From NCBI GenBank assembly GCA_036345935.2, contig JADWOT020000008.1, forward strand, positions 12,707,733 through 12,771,732: a stretch of DNA of 64,000 nt, read 5' to 3'. Shown piece by piece: positions 1 through 13,600 of this stretch (its first letter is position 1; every line of letters begins with the position of its first letter). The translations under genes were made by a program, and so were the position numbers. Origin of the DNA: Taenia hydatigena. Its lineage: Eukaryota > Platyhelminthes > Cestoda > Cyclophyllidea > Taeniidae. The notes below the pieces were generated by a model that saw only the letters and a program-made list of their open reading frames with translations, ran no database searches and had not been told where the DNA came from.

Positions 1-1697
1 CGTTTTGTATGTTTACGAATATGCGTTCACTGCTGAAATGACGTTTGATTATCGAAAAATTACAAACATGGCAACAATTTCCCCATCCAGCTTCCTTATC
101 ATACCTAATTGTATCGGAATAGTGGCCACATCCAACTTCGCCGTTGCCAATCCACATGCAGTATTTGTGATGGATACACACTTAATTCTATCCCTAGAGA
201 GCATTGTATCCACCATGGACTCATACCTTAAAGCAACACCATAAGTGAAAATGCTCATTATGGTATCCATTGGTCGTCGTCTGTTCTGCCGCGTTATGGT
301 TTCGCAAGAGGGCGGAGGGGCTTATTTTCAGAAACAATACCGACTTTTTGGCTAGCTTTTTAATTGTTTCATACAGACCACTCTAAAAGTACGGGCTTCC
401 TAAATTTCTAAAAAAGTATCTCCAGTTAATGTGAAATGATGGAGCTGAGTAAATCCTCATTCCTATCATTTACGCAAGTCGGGTTTCCTATTTCTCATTC
501 GGTAGACGCGCTATTTAGGACCGCTTCTATAGCTCAGTCTTCTGCTTGCCCCAGTCTTTTAATTGCCTCTTTTCTAAAGCAAAATTTGTCTTTTCTATCA
601 TACCTCATAATGCCCACATTTGACGAATCGTCGGTCTTGGTGTTGGCGGAAATCTGCAGAATGTGCATTTTTATCCAATTTGAACGATTTTCCACCATTG
701 TCTAAGCATCAAAATTTGTCAAGATCCACATCCACCATAGGACCTTTTACATTTGCAAGCAGTAGTATTCAAATTTGGGGAACCTATTTTCATTTTGACT
801 ATTTAATGTTGTTTCCATTCGTCAGCTAGTCATAAAAATTTTTTGCTCTATTAAACTTTTAGCCCAAATGTATGTTTTGTGTCATTTGAAATGCACTTTT
901 TTGGATCAAACACAAAGGAATTTGTTTTCGCCACAACCCTCTGTAGGAAATTACAATCAGTGCTACCTTTTTATGCTCTAATGTATGAGAAATGTCGAAC
1001 TCTAAGTTTTTGCGATCAAAGGCAAGAAAGGCTCATTAGATTCTCTAATTACTATTCACTTTGGTATGCTATCAGGTAGTGGTTCTCAAATGTGCCCCAC
1101 TTTTTTCTCCAGGGCTTCTGTGCTTGGGATGAAGGGCAGGAATTAGTTGCGTCTCAATATGCCATACGATTCAGTGTTTTTTAATAAGTTTTGTGCGTCT
1201 GTGGTGATAGTGCAAAATTCATCTCCATAACGTTGTATAGTTAGAAAATGGTCGCAGTTGTGTGGCGTTCAGTCGGTTTCAATCACAGCACCGGGGAATG
1301 CCGATATCATTTGGCTGATATACATTTATGTTCCATCCTTTCCTCGCTCCATCGCACAGAGTATGGTTTGCACTACCCAAATTGTCAATGCGCTTACATT
1401 TTCATGTTTTGCGCGCAGAAACCTTAATTCTTCCTGATTCGAAAAGACGTGCAATTTCCACTGCATCTAGGGTGTCCAAGCGGACATCAGGGTGAACAAG
1501 TCGAATGGACATCATGAGCGTTTTGTAAGGAGACAGCAATGATTCACGCCATATGCAGCCTTAGACTGGTTCGCTTCCAAAGCCTACGATTTCGAAGTGA
1601 CCAACAAGCACGAGCTTTGGGTTTATTCAATTTATTGATGCCTACGAGATGATAGATGGCAGAAGTAAGTTGAATGCTATCCATGGACATATTGCAG
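1..1697. other. Upstream region, no exon recognised
   Basis: I looked here for the missing N-terminal exons of the chloride channel gene (the cytosolic region before the first membrane helix, about 100 residues in animal CLC-3) and found none. The short open frames have no recognisable family features. In the frame of the first channel exon there is a TGA at 1671-1673, directly before ATG 1674, so either translation starts at 1674 or the true N-terminus is joined at the AG at 1696-1697. Confidence 0.5.
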
Positions 1698-4600
1698 TAC
1701 TCTCTGTTGGGCCGTCTGCTTCTCGTCTGGGATTCGAGCTCCGGTTGGATTTGCGTGGGTCTAATCGGTGCCTTGGTTGGTGTGTTTGCGGTGATGGTCG
1801 ACATTGGAGTGAGCTGGCTTTCCAGTCTGAAGGAGGGTGTATGTCGCGATCAGTTGTGGTTCAACCAAGAACAGTGTTGCTGGTCCTACAACATGACCGT
1901 ATTCTCGCCCCTCTATGGGCTCCCTTCCTCCTCCGCCTTTGGTGGCCTTACCCCCGCGACCACTGCTGCGAACTCCACCACCATCAATTCGACGATGGCA
2001 TCAAATGCCACTACGAAGGAGCTCATTCATCCGCATATTGCTGGAAGTGGCGCTCAAGCTGCCTTTGGTTTCTATTCCTGTGAACAGGTTTGTTTTCCTT
2101 TTCTCTTTTCCTGTGAACTTCTCCTGTAATTATATCACCAAATCTGACTTATTTAGTTTTTATTCTCACTAACCCAACCATGTAGGTAGTGCGATGGTTG
2201 TTCCAAAAGCAAGTGAATCGCTTTGTTTTTTATTGCACCCTTTTTCGGATATTCTCAATACATTTCATTGCTGCTTTGATGATTCCTTTCCAGATTAATC
2301 ATTTCCATTGTCTACTCATCTCACTATGTGGCACTAGTTTTAACGCACTAATAGTACAGATAATAAGAATTAGGCATCACTGCTGCCAACGTGGTCAAAT
2401 CGAGGGAGACTGACTGGGCTCAGGTAACGGGGTATATAAGTTAGATGATTCCAGTACTGCCCTCAGTACTGCCTGCGGTCGCACTTCTGCGAGGCTCGAA
2501 TAAATCAAAGTCGGCCACGAGAGTGGAACGAATATCATGTAACAGTTTTCCAAAGCAGTGTGCTAGCTGTGATTGGTCTTCGCCTGTAATGTTTTATGGA
2601 AAGTATTGGTTTAAGTTAAAATCACTTTTTACCGTTTCGTTCGCCTTTCATCTCAACTAATTAATTACTGCCCATCCATCTACCTGGGTTGTTTTCTGGT
2701 AATTTCCTGGTTTTCGGAATTTCCTAATTTGTAGAACCTTTGGATGTGTACTGTAAACGGTTTTCCATAAAAAGCGTCGACTTGTTAAGTCCAGATTCCT
2801 CCCTGTCACAGCCTTAGCATGAAATAAGACGTCACCATCACTTTTTGGACTTTCTTTTGAATCCCCAAAAAGTGGTCTTCGTTGAAGATGTCTGCTTTCC
2901 ATGACGTTTCCTGTCCGACAGCTAGTTGGTCCCTTTTGACGCTAGTTTTTTGGACGTATTGGTAAAAGTGGCCAAATTCTTCACAAGGGCTGCAAGTGTC
3001 GAACACACCCCCCTCACACTACTGCCAATATAATGACTGGGTTACTCCGACACCTTAAGATATTCGTGTGGGAAGTTGGCTTCATTGATTGCTCACAGAA
3101 CTGTTGGATCCATAGCATTATGCTTTCAGTGGAGAGCGAAAAATGGGAGACTGAAAAACCTTTGACAACATTTTGCTAGAACTGTGAGTACACTTGTCCG
3201 ACCTGGTTAGCATGCCATTCCACGCATATCTGTCACAGTCATCGCTGTAGGCTAGATTTGTTTTGTCATGAAGCACATCTTCGCTGATGTAGATGAGACG
3301 GCTTTTTGGACAGCTCACTCCACTTATAAATGCATCCGTGGAGTTGTTAATTAAATATTTATTGCGTCAAAAATGTTGCCTTCTGAAATTGAGTTGAATC
3401 ACACCTCTTTTGGCTATTTTAGCTTCAGCTTTAGATTTTGTGGGGCAAACATAGTTTTGACTCACTGGTCTATCGTTTGTCCCCTTGACTAAGGCATAAG
3501 TTTTCGCCGACTAGGTATGCTCGTTTTTTTCTGTTAGCTAAGCCTTGCTGCCTCTTGTCCTTAACACAAGGTGGTTTTTGGAAGTGGTAAAGCTTTTGAT
3601 TCTAACCATTTTACTTTCGCTGTTAATTCCTCGTCGAGTACTTGCTACTTCACTGTCTAGTCTTATCTCACCCTTTGTCCATGTCACTGCTCCTCGCTGA
3701 AGTTTTACCATAATGCTTCCATCCTTATTTCCGTTTTGCAATTTCTCCTTTCTAGCTTGTTCAGGATTTTTGTTCTTCAGGTGCTTATCGAAATTTTTAC
3801 AAGATCAGGCGCTCTGTGATTGAGGTTCAAGTGATTCATTTTGTGTTCATTGCTTTTCAATAAATACTGAAAAATTGCTTTGTCAATCTTTACATAGAGT
3901 AGATAATGTGGCCTTCATAAACAAAGGAGGAATGGGCTTAACCTCAAAAGCCGTCTCGTGCACAGAGAATAGCTTAAGAGGGCAATTGAATATAACGCAA
4001 TCAGATAGGTTAGTGCGGTTTTTTACGATGGAGCTTAGCTGCAGTAACTCTACTAAATGTCTTATACGCTTAAATGTTTGACGTTTCAACCTCCCACCCT
4101 TCCTCAACGGGCCATAGATTTCCCTATTCCACTACTGTCAAACGTTTTCCCTAAGCACAAAGGTAACCCCTACCTTCACCACTTTCGTGCCACATGCGAT
4201 TAAGTGATTGCTCAGTGCCAAGAAAATGTGATAATAATCATTTCGAGAAATATGGAGGTCATAGAAATGGTAAAGGTGAAGCAGATCCTCTCGCGGATGT
4301 TTTTTCTGGATGAAGTATGGGAATATGCATTGTTGTGCAAGAACGGGTCTCCTTCTACACTATTATTTTTCAAAAAGAAGACGAAGAAGTCCTTGTCTGT
4401 GTACTTTTGGGTTCCGTCGTATCGAGTAATTCGATCTCGTCCGTAATTGTTCTCTGGCCTTCGACACGTGAACAATAGCTTACGTTAAATTTCATCTTGG
4501 ATGCACCACATTCTCAAGCATGAGGTGAAAGGTGGCTTAGAAGTGTGTGGATTGGGTAGTGGGTCGTTTGAGGTAAGTAATGGCATGTTCATTCGCTTAA

Positions 4601-7600
4601 CGAATGGGGTATAAAAGGAGTAAGTAGTTTGTGGTTCTCATGGGCTAATAATGCTTAGCTATACTACAAACCCTTCTTGGCCGATATACGTTTGAACGAA
4701 TAGTTTCATCCTTAGTGACCTTAAATTTTACCTTCAATAAAGTTGTTGATACGTAATTCTCTATTTTTCAAGGTGATTATTGATCGCTGGAGCCTTCTCC
4801 AGTCAAGCATTTCTGAGTAATACCGTCTATTATCACATACCACACCTTCTCAAAGTGCTACGCATTAGTTTGTACGAGAACCTGAGAAGCTTAAACGTGG
4901 CATTGCGAAGCACTAGAAAAGCTGCGATCGCGTCCATCAGGTCCAACTGAAATTTTTTTGAAATGAGGGTTGAAAATACGATGTTGGTAGTAGAGACCGC
5001 CCTAAAGGATACCGCATCCGTAGAGCATACCCCAAGGTCCATCCATATGCATCATCGCATGTCTTTACAAGTCCATGCAAGTTGAAACATTACCACGGCA
5101 AGCTGTATCGAGAACGCAAGAACTTTATGCTACGAGCCTCTGCTAACAACGTAAATCCACTTGGCAGGCGGATTTCGGATCGCCTTTTCTTCCCATTCAA
5201 ATCCACCTAAATCCCTCTGATTTACTCATTGGCAAGCACCAACTACCGACAGGATGAGATTAATTCAGCGCCTGACATCCGCGCTGGCTGTAGCTCTCGA
5301 CTTCCTTGTGTGCACAAGTTGCGTGAGCATTAGCACGTGGATGGACATCTATTTAACCCTCTTCGACGCTCGTTTAAGAACGTGTATCGTGGGTGGCGAA
5401 ATTTAGACGTCTGAATGGGCTTAATATGTCATCTTTTTTTCCTCAGTCAACGTTTGTGACTGGTCTTAATTACCATGTTTATTTTAATTAGTGAGAGATT
5501 CTTAGGCTTGAGACGCGGCTCACATAACAGTGAACAACGTAAAGACCTGTGAAATTAGCACAAAGAGTTTGCAGCTTGGGGACGTGAACGATCGGCTTTG
5601 ATGGTAAAGTTCTTTCGAAATGTTCCTAAATTATTCTCTTAAGGTATTTGAGACAGAGCGAAGAACTAGCAGCTTGTGTGGCGTGAGCATGGCCCCACGC
5701 CATCAGCACAGGGGCCATTTCGCGAGGTTGATTAACCATTCGTTGACTTTTCAGTGGTACTCATGGGAGCGCCTGCTGACGGGTCACGACGGTGATTTGG
5801 AGCACGTGGGCGCCTTCATCCTGGGCTGGATAGTCTACGTCCTCCTTGCTGTGAGCATGGTGGGTCTCTGCGCTGCTCTCGTCTACTTTCTCGCTCCTTC
5901 CGCTGCTGGTGAGTTAATTCTTACCTCCCGCCCTTGCTGAGGGCACTTATTGAAATGTTAACTGAGAGGTGTTTTTGATGGCTTAGCAAAAGATAACTCA
6001 TTAATGTGCGGTTTTTAAGGATTTTCTGCACTTCTTAAAAAAAGTGCCTCATTTTATCATTCCCTCAGACATCGCCTACTGCGTACGTGGTTGAACGTAA
6101 GGTTCTTTATCATTCAGCATAAAGGTTTAACAGCAACTTTTAGCCGTTTGCCGTAATTTTGACATGGTTTTAAGCTGAATCACCCTCATTGTTATGGATT
6201 TTGCCAATCGGTCAGTGTTTAGGTTTCTTAATCACCTAGGCGTGGGGGAACTGCAACATCATACTAAGCACAGGCTTTGACGATAATTATGCCTTGCCAA
6301 AAATATAGATTATGGCGGCTTGCATCCATTCAACAGTGATCTGACAACTTGATTGATCATGTAAACTAGAAATTTCGGGCTGGAAGTACCTAAAATCCTA
6401 GGATAACATTCTCATTTGACTCTTTTAACGTTTTTCTTGGAAATTGATCTGCCACATATTCTAGCCTTCTCGGTTTGTGCTGCTGCGGAGTTCTCTCCGC
6501 CAATGAGACTAACTCCATATATGTCGATAATCGCGGTAAGGTCAAGGTCATTCAAAATGGCATAGATGTATGAGATTGGTAACCCCCTTGCAGCTTCATC
6601 AATCCCATCAGCAAGCATGTGCATGCATGCGCTTAGATGCTCACGCTATCAACATTCGAGAATTCGTTCTCCTGAAGTCTTAGCTCTTTATCACGCATCC
6701 AAACAGCAGTTCGTAGCAAGTGCAACAAGCTTGCGAAACTTAAAGGCGACCGTTTCTTTCAAGCGATAAAAGCAATCACTAACATGCTTCCTTTCGCGCA
6801 TCAGCGTCGTAACCTTCACCAGTAGGGTCGAAGACCGGTCGAAATATTTTAGTTAAAGGCGAGGGTTGATTCGGTTTGTCCAAAAATCCGTCATCATCAC
6901 CCTCCTGCCCTTCTCTAGTGCGTTCATTATATAATTATCAAAGTTTTATTGATTCAATGTGCGTTTTTTACTAAGGAGGTATCTCAAATGCATCTTTTTG
7001 AACCTTGAGAGGTGTCATTGGTCACGGAACCTGTCATGAATTATTATTATTATGCTAATCGGCAGATGTACGTCCGCCAACTTTGATTTCTGGGCTCGTT
7101 TTCTAATCTTCTTGATTCTTCTAATTTTGTTGACATTGTTGCTATCGTTGTAGTCAAAAGATGTTTCTTTTTAGGCAGTTTTTGACCGCCTTGTGTGACT
7201 TACGACTAGATGCTATATTGGCATACCTTGTGTATTCGTATTTTGGCATCCACGTCTTTAGCTTTACAAAAACGATGCTGTCCACCGGGGGTTTCGTAAA
7301 TTTTTACATAGGACTGAAGGTGGCAGAGAGGGTGCACTCCTTTCATTTCTTCCATACCAATATCCAGAGTATTACGAGGTTCGCGTCTGTCAACATCACC
7401 CATTGCTTCGTATTCCGAAAATATCTGTTTTGCAAACCTTACTTCCGTGATGCAAGGGCGTTTAGAATGGTTTCACATAGAGGCTAGAATTTTAGCTTAT
7501 TCGTTGGCAATTTCATCTCAGGACACAAGTCTCTCTCCAAGCAATACAGTGATTATTTGATAGCCTAAACCGAGTGCTTTACAGATCTTAGGCTCTTGTC

Positions 7601-10600
7601 GGCTTTACGACAACCTGTCCCGTTGTGGTTACACTTTCCCTCCTCCTTTTAAATTCACTTGGATGACTCCTTAAGGGGAAAAACTTAACCTCAAACTGCG
7701 TTGTGGCTTCTGTTCATGATGCTCTGCATTATGCGAAAACGATATTTCGCTTTGGTCCTACTTGCGTAAGTTTCGTGTTCACCTTAACCAATAATCTATG
7801 TTTAACAGCAAGGTCAATCGTCTCGTCTAATAGGCTAATTGATATTCCGTCTCCTAGATTCGTTGTTTTAAGGGGAAACTTGAATGCATGGGCGTCCACT
7901 GGGCTCCCTCCAGGTTGTATTTAGTGTCACAGGATTGCATATCATCTTAATAAACCCCTTACGTTCTAAACAGGAGCTTTCCGATGAGTAAATTTATCAG
8001 TGATTTTGACTGTTGTTATCATACGCGCTATTTTGAAAGCACAATTTCTAGAAGGATTCATTTTTAACGCCTACTAAACGGGTTCGCCTCGCTTTCCAAA
8101 CGTTTTTCGAGAACATTTGTACATTATGCGTCAGATTCAATGAATTGTGCTTTTCGTTGAACCATATCTCATAACTTTTCGCCACAGTTTTACTTTGCTC
8201 GATAGTCAGGTACTCCCTTGGCTTAAAGTATGAGTCGGTATCCCACTCTTAACCGGGATCTCTGCCCCTAGGACGAACTTTTCTTTGTGTCCCATTGTCT
8301 CACATTGGCGAAAAATCGACACTGGAAGTAGAACATAGCATTGAGCCTCATGTTTTACTAAATCAGTTCCGGTTACTGTTATAACTTTGTGGGGGTAAAG
8401 TTCTATTAGCTTTGGGCTTTATAGTTGAGGCAAAAAATGTGTTCACTCATGCGCACTGTAATTCGAAACCTCGGCCCACTTTCAGGCAGTGGAATCGCCG
8501 AAGTGAAGACGATTTTGGGCGGTTTCGTAATCCACAAATTTCTTGGTCCCTGGACCCTCATCGTCAAGGTGGCTGGTCTTATTCTCTCTGTCTCCACTGG
8601 CCTCTGCATCGGTAATGACGGGCCCATGGTGCATGTGGGCGCCTGCTGTGCTAAAATCCTCGCTCGCTTTTTCCCCAAGTACGGCCTCAATCCCTCCAAG
8701 ACTCGTGAGGTAGGATCTTAAAGCATATACATTGCCCCATTGCACCAAATCCTCTCCATTGACCTTTTAAACTGTATGGGTCGATATAGCGGCGAATTTA
8801 GGTGGACAACCTAAATCGATGTTATCCTGTTGCGTGTTGACGAATTATCTTAGAGCAGAGCAGCTTTTTAACGTAAGAGCTTGTTCTACCTCGTCAGATA
8901 GGAATTGCCAATTTTTAGGAATTCTGTCTGTTTCTTTCGTCCGGCAAATTGATCCGTTTTGCGTGACGCCGTGCCGACATTGGAGGTTTCTAAACACTTT
9001 GCAAAAAACAGTCAACTAATGTTTTTTTTAGAATTTAGATCCTAAATAAAATCACAGCTTTGCCTAAATCCGCCTTGAAAACTTTGCAAACTTCATGGAT
9101 CTGGATAGAAAATCATTATAAATGCGTACGGAGGAGCCAGTGGACTGCCAATAGGGATGCCATGCCCTGGACATCGTGCCATCAGGTTGCCGGCTGAAAA
9201 GCGTAGACACCAGAGTCACATTGCTCTCGAAATGGACATCAGACAATCGTGGATGAGTGCATCTGTTCTGATTTTGACTCTTCTTTCCCCCTTTCAGCTC
9301 ATTTCAGCGGCAGTGGCTGGTGGCATTGGTGCGTGTTTTGGAGCACCTATCGGTGGGGTGCTTTTCTCCCTCGAGGTGGCCAGCTACTATTTTCCTGCCA
9401 AGACCCTCTTTCGTTCTTTCTTCTGTGCCTTAGCGGCGGCCTACGTGGCTCGAGCGCTAAACCCCTTTGGGGAGGAGCATCTCATTCTCCTCTCGGTGGA
9501 TCACGATACCATCTGGCACTTCGTGGAACTGGTGCCTTTTGTTGCCCTCGGTGTTTGTGGGGTATGACTTAGCGCTATTTATTTGATGCTTTCAAGTATT
9601 CCTTGAAAGTGCTATACGGTGTGGAAGTCAGAGGGCGGCTTTATTAAAGGTGTGCAGGAAAGTCTGAGGTTTCGCTTCTACCAATGTTTCCTTTTTGTTA
9701 TTCTATGTCACAGTGATGTCACCCGAACCTTATGCTTTAAATTAACATTGAAAGGGAAGTAAAATTGGCATATTTAACGTAGGTTGTTAGGTAAAAAGAT
9801 AGATAAATAAGTAGAGTTCCTAGTGTTTCCTCTGAGCACGACCACAGGCATTCTGAAAATTTACTGTCAAAGCGTTCCATTTAACAACATTGAAATGCAA
9901 GAAACAATTTGAAAGAGTTGCTCAATGCTCCTCTTTCCTCGCATTAATTGGATACGCTAACCTAGGTGATGTACATGCTTACGAATACAACCACAAAGAT
10001 GTAGAAATTCAAAATTGTAGTGTAATGAAAGAAAAAGATGAAAACAGGTAAATGGATATGAATCTGTTGTAAACTTCGACATTCACTTCGAAAAGGGAAA
10101 AATAGGTTGATGTAGTGTAACATTACGCCCATTTCGCGTGGAGAGTCGAGTTGTAACAAGCGGGAGAGGCAACACAGACTTGAAAGCACTGTAACTTTTG
10201 GGGGAGATTTCTGGAAAAATGGTTTTAAGCAGAGGTAAAGTATCTTTTCTTCTCTCATTACAGGGTATATTCGGGGCACTTGTGGTGCGTTGCAACAAGG
10301 CAGTGCAGAAGTTTCGTCGGAAGCGATGCGCCGAACGACCCATCACCTACCTACTTGTTCTTACTGCTGTCTTCTCCTTTACTGCCTATCTCCACCCTGA
10401 CCTGCGAGTCGAGGAGAAGCTCTTCATTCGTAAACTCGTCAGCAGCTGCAAGGCTGGTGACCAGGAGGATCTTTGGTGCGTACCTTCTTCACTTCCACTT
10501 ACCCATCTCGTCTTGTCTGTATTTCATCCCTTGATGACGTTGTCTGTGAAACAGAAGGGAAAACGAATCGAAGATTCGTGGATGACGCAGGACTTATGTT

Positions 10601-13600
10601 TCTGCATTAATAAATCCGTGTTATCCGCTGAAGACACAAGGCAGACCTCACTCCGTTCTCAACACTTCTTGCTTTGCTTTACTGCTGGTACTCGAGCTGC
10701 CTACCTAATCTCATTGCAATTGCGGGGTGGTAATAATTCTTCCGAGCTTTCTTTTTGGACTTTATCCTATCCTCAGTTCTGCTTACTCTCCTATCACAGC
10801 TAAAAGCCTTCCAAATCTAACGTTAATTTGATGTATTTCTGATTGAGATTGAGTTGATCCGTTTTATCTCCTCCCAGGGGAGTAATACGCTATTCCACAG
10901 ACGTAGCTTTCACGGCACCTCTGAAGGCGAGTTATCGTACGTGCGGGTCTGCAACTAGTTTCACCTAAGAAGCATTGTCTAAGGCTGGCCGATAAGCACA
11001 TGTAAACCAACATTTTACGTGTAACAATGGGTTTGTAATACAGAGTGACAGGGACCTTATGGTTGGGGCAGTGCGGTTCTTACTTATTGGCCTTCATTGT
11101 TAAGCATTATGACAATAGGTGGGTGTACTAAAATTGCGGAGAGAGTACGATTGATTTGCAGTAATTATTATCGCCTGAGGTATCCTGGTGAAGTTAAGAG
11201 ATGTTCATATTCTGAAGTAGCTTTACCTTACCTGGCCGGACTGGTGCTGTAGGTGGTGTAGTCATAGCATCACGGCACTGTTGCAAACATCGATCCGAGG
11301 AAGGCTGAAAAGGTCAGTGTTGATGCTTATGCAACATGAGTTAGCAGCATTTTGTTATCGGATCAAGTTGTTGTGGCGCACGTCTTCAACTTTAATGAGA
11401 TATCCCTTTGATGAATATTCACGTCTTATAAGCCAATTTAGTTTCAGGACTTTATTGATGCGAATAAGGGATCAGTTATTATGGTTTTCATACTTGTCAT
11501 GTCCATTAAGTATTATGATGCTCTCTACACTTTTCGGCCATTTTTACTTCTTACTTCCGTCGTTTCGCAGATTCCACTTTTTTCGATAGAACAATTTGCT
11601 AAAGTGCTGTCTTCTAGTGTAGACGGCATATTTACGCTACAAATTGGAATGGTCTCCATTTAGTCCCAAAGAATCCAGTCTACCTAACATCCATTTTTTA
11701 ACGTTTGACTGATTTGCTTTGAATCACAAATGAAATTATTGCATTTCTTTTCAAGATTTTATGTTCAAGTTACCGACATTGAAGACGTTCTGGTAACACC
11801 TAACGGCATGACTGAGATGCAATCATTTGGGGCGTGAATACCTGGAACTGGCCGTTTGGGCGACATGGTCATGAATGCAATGAATGGCAGAATTTGGTAA
11901 TGTGTGAAGACCATACTGAGGTGATGTGTTACTCGAGGCCCTCACTCGACAAGGTTAATATTGCGCGTTTACATGGTAGTGAAAAGATTTCCAGGGTCCT
12001 GGAGGCAGGCCATGGGTTTAATCAAAACTTTTCCATGCATTAGGGTCGTTCCATTTAAATGAGGGAGTTGATGAATGTACCCCAGGCTTATCAAAAGCGC
12101 CTCATTAAGGGCTTTTATCCACCATCATTTTCAACCTAAGAAGTTTGGTTTGAATGGAAGGAATTTTTTGCTCGGGAATGTATATTCCGTAGACCCAGCT
12201 TACAGTTTGTGAGGTGTGAGTTAAAAGCAAGATGAAGGTATTTGGGAGCAGAGTACAAGACACCGCATTAACAGACTGGCATATGCCTATCTATGATTTA
12301 TGGGTATGCGAATAGACAATGATGTACCCTTTGCGGTTATTTACAAGTTGCGGCAAGTTATTGTAGCGAGCTATGCCTAAAGCCGCACGGATCCCTTTGA
12401 TCGTTTAGTAAATGCTTTGCCAAAAGATGGGAATAATTTTAAACTTTTTGTCTTTGGCTTTGTACGGTTATAGTTACATTGAAGTGGTGCGCTTTTCTGC
12501 TTCATATCAAAACGCTTCAATCAAATACAACTCAAGCATACCAAATCAGCTTCTTAGGAACTGTAACCCGTTGGCAAATTCAACCTAAGCGCTGCGACTA
12601 ATGTGGAGAGTTTTCTGATTTCAATTACTCATTATCAAGGAGCTGACCGTAAACCGTATTGATATCTTCCTTCTGTGCATTGGCAGTGACTACATTCGCT
12701 TACCGGAGGACGGCTACGGTAATGCGACGATTGTGAGCGAGACCAACCTGGTGGGTAGTTTTCGCGCGGGTCCACGGATGGCACGAGGTGTAGCACTGCT
12801 CTTTGGCGCACTGCTCTTCAAGTTCGTTGGGCTTGTCCTCGTCTACGGTGTACCTGTGCCCACTGGCGTCATGCTGCCCAGCATCATGGTGGGTTACTCT
12901 CTCTCATTCCTCCTATGAACCTGTGCATTGAAGATTTCAGGTCTTAAGGTGCGAAATACTTCCTCTACTCCTCCCTTCTCTCCACAGTTGTTTGATGTCT
13001 GTGTCACTTCTGTCATTGAAAGTTTTAGCAAACGAGAAAGGTTATAATGAAGAGACATTTGATAAATAATTGTAGCCAAACAATTAATTGTTAATTGGTT
13101 TGCGCCTTTCATTTTCCTTCAACTCGGGATGTCTTTGCTGGGAGCTTGATTATTTGCAATTAGGGTAGCGTTTGTATGGCAGCCTTTATGCCAGAGTTGG
13201 AAGTGGAAAGGTAGGTTTCGAAGTAGCTTATTCACTGAGGAAGTTTGCTCCAACCCATTTTCGTTACCGAATTTCACTAGAACAAGGCGCTCTGAGGTAT
13301 TTTTATCGTTCTTGCATTCTACTTTGTTTTTTGAAGCATGACTTTTAGATGCAAACGGTCGCGTAATGCAGCTCAGACTCTAATTTTTCCAAAAGCCACC
13401 AACTGCATTTCCTCATTTGCCCTTGTAAGGTTGATTACTGTCTTCTTCCCAAGTTTAATTTTTGTATTCTTCTAAACATCATTTCTCTTTTAAGCTTTTC
13501 CTCCCTTGGCCCTTATTTTTACGTAGAATGAAGAATTTGATCTTCTCTTGCAAAGCCATCAGAAAATGCCAAAACATTGGGGTAGTCGGAACGTTGAGAT

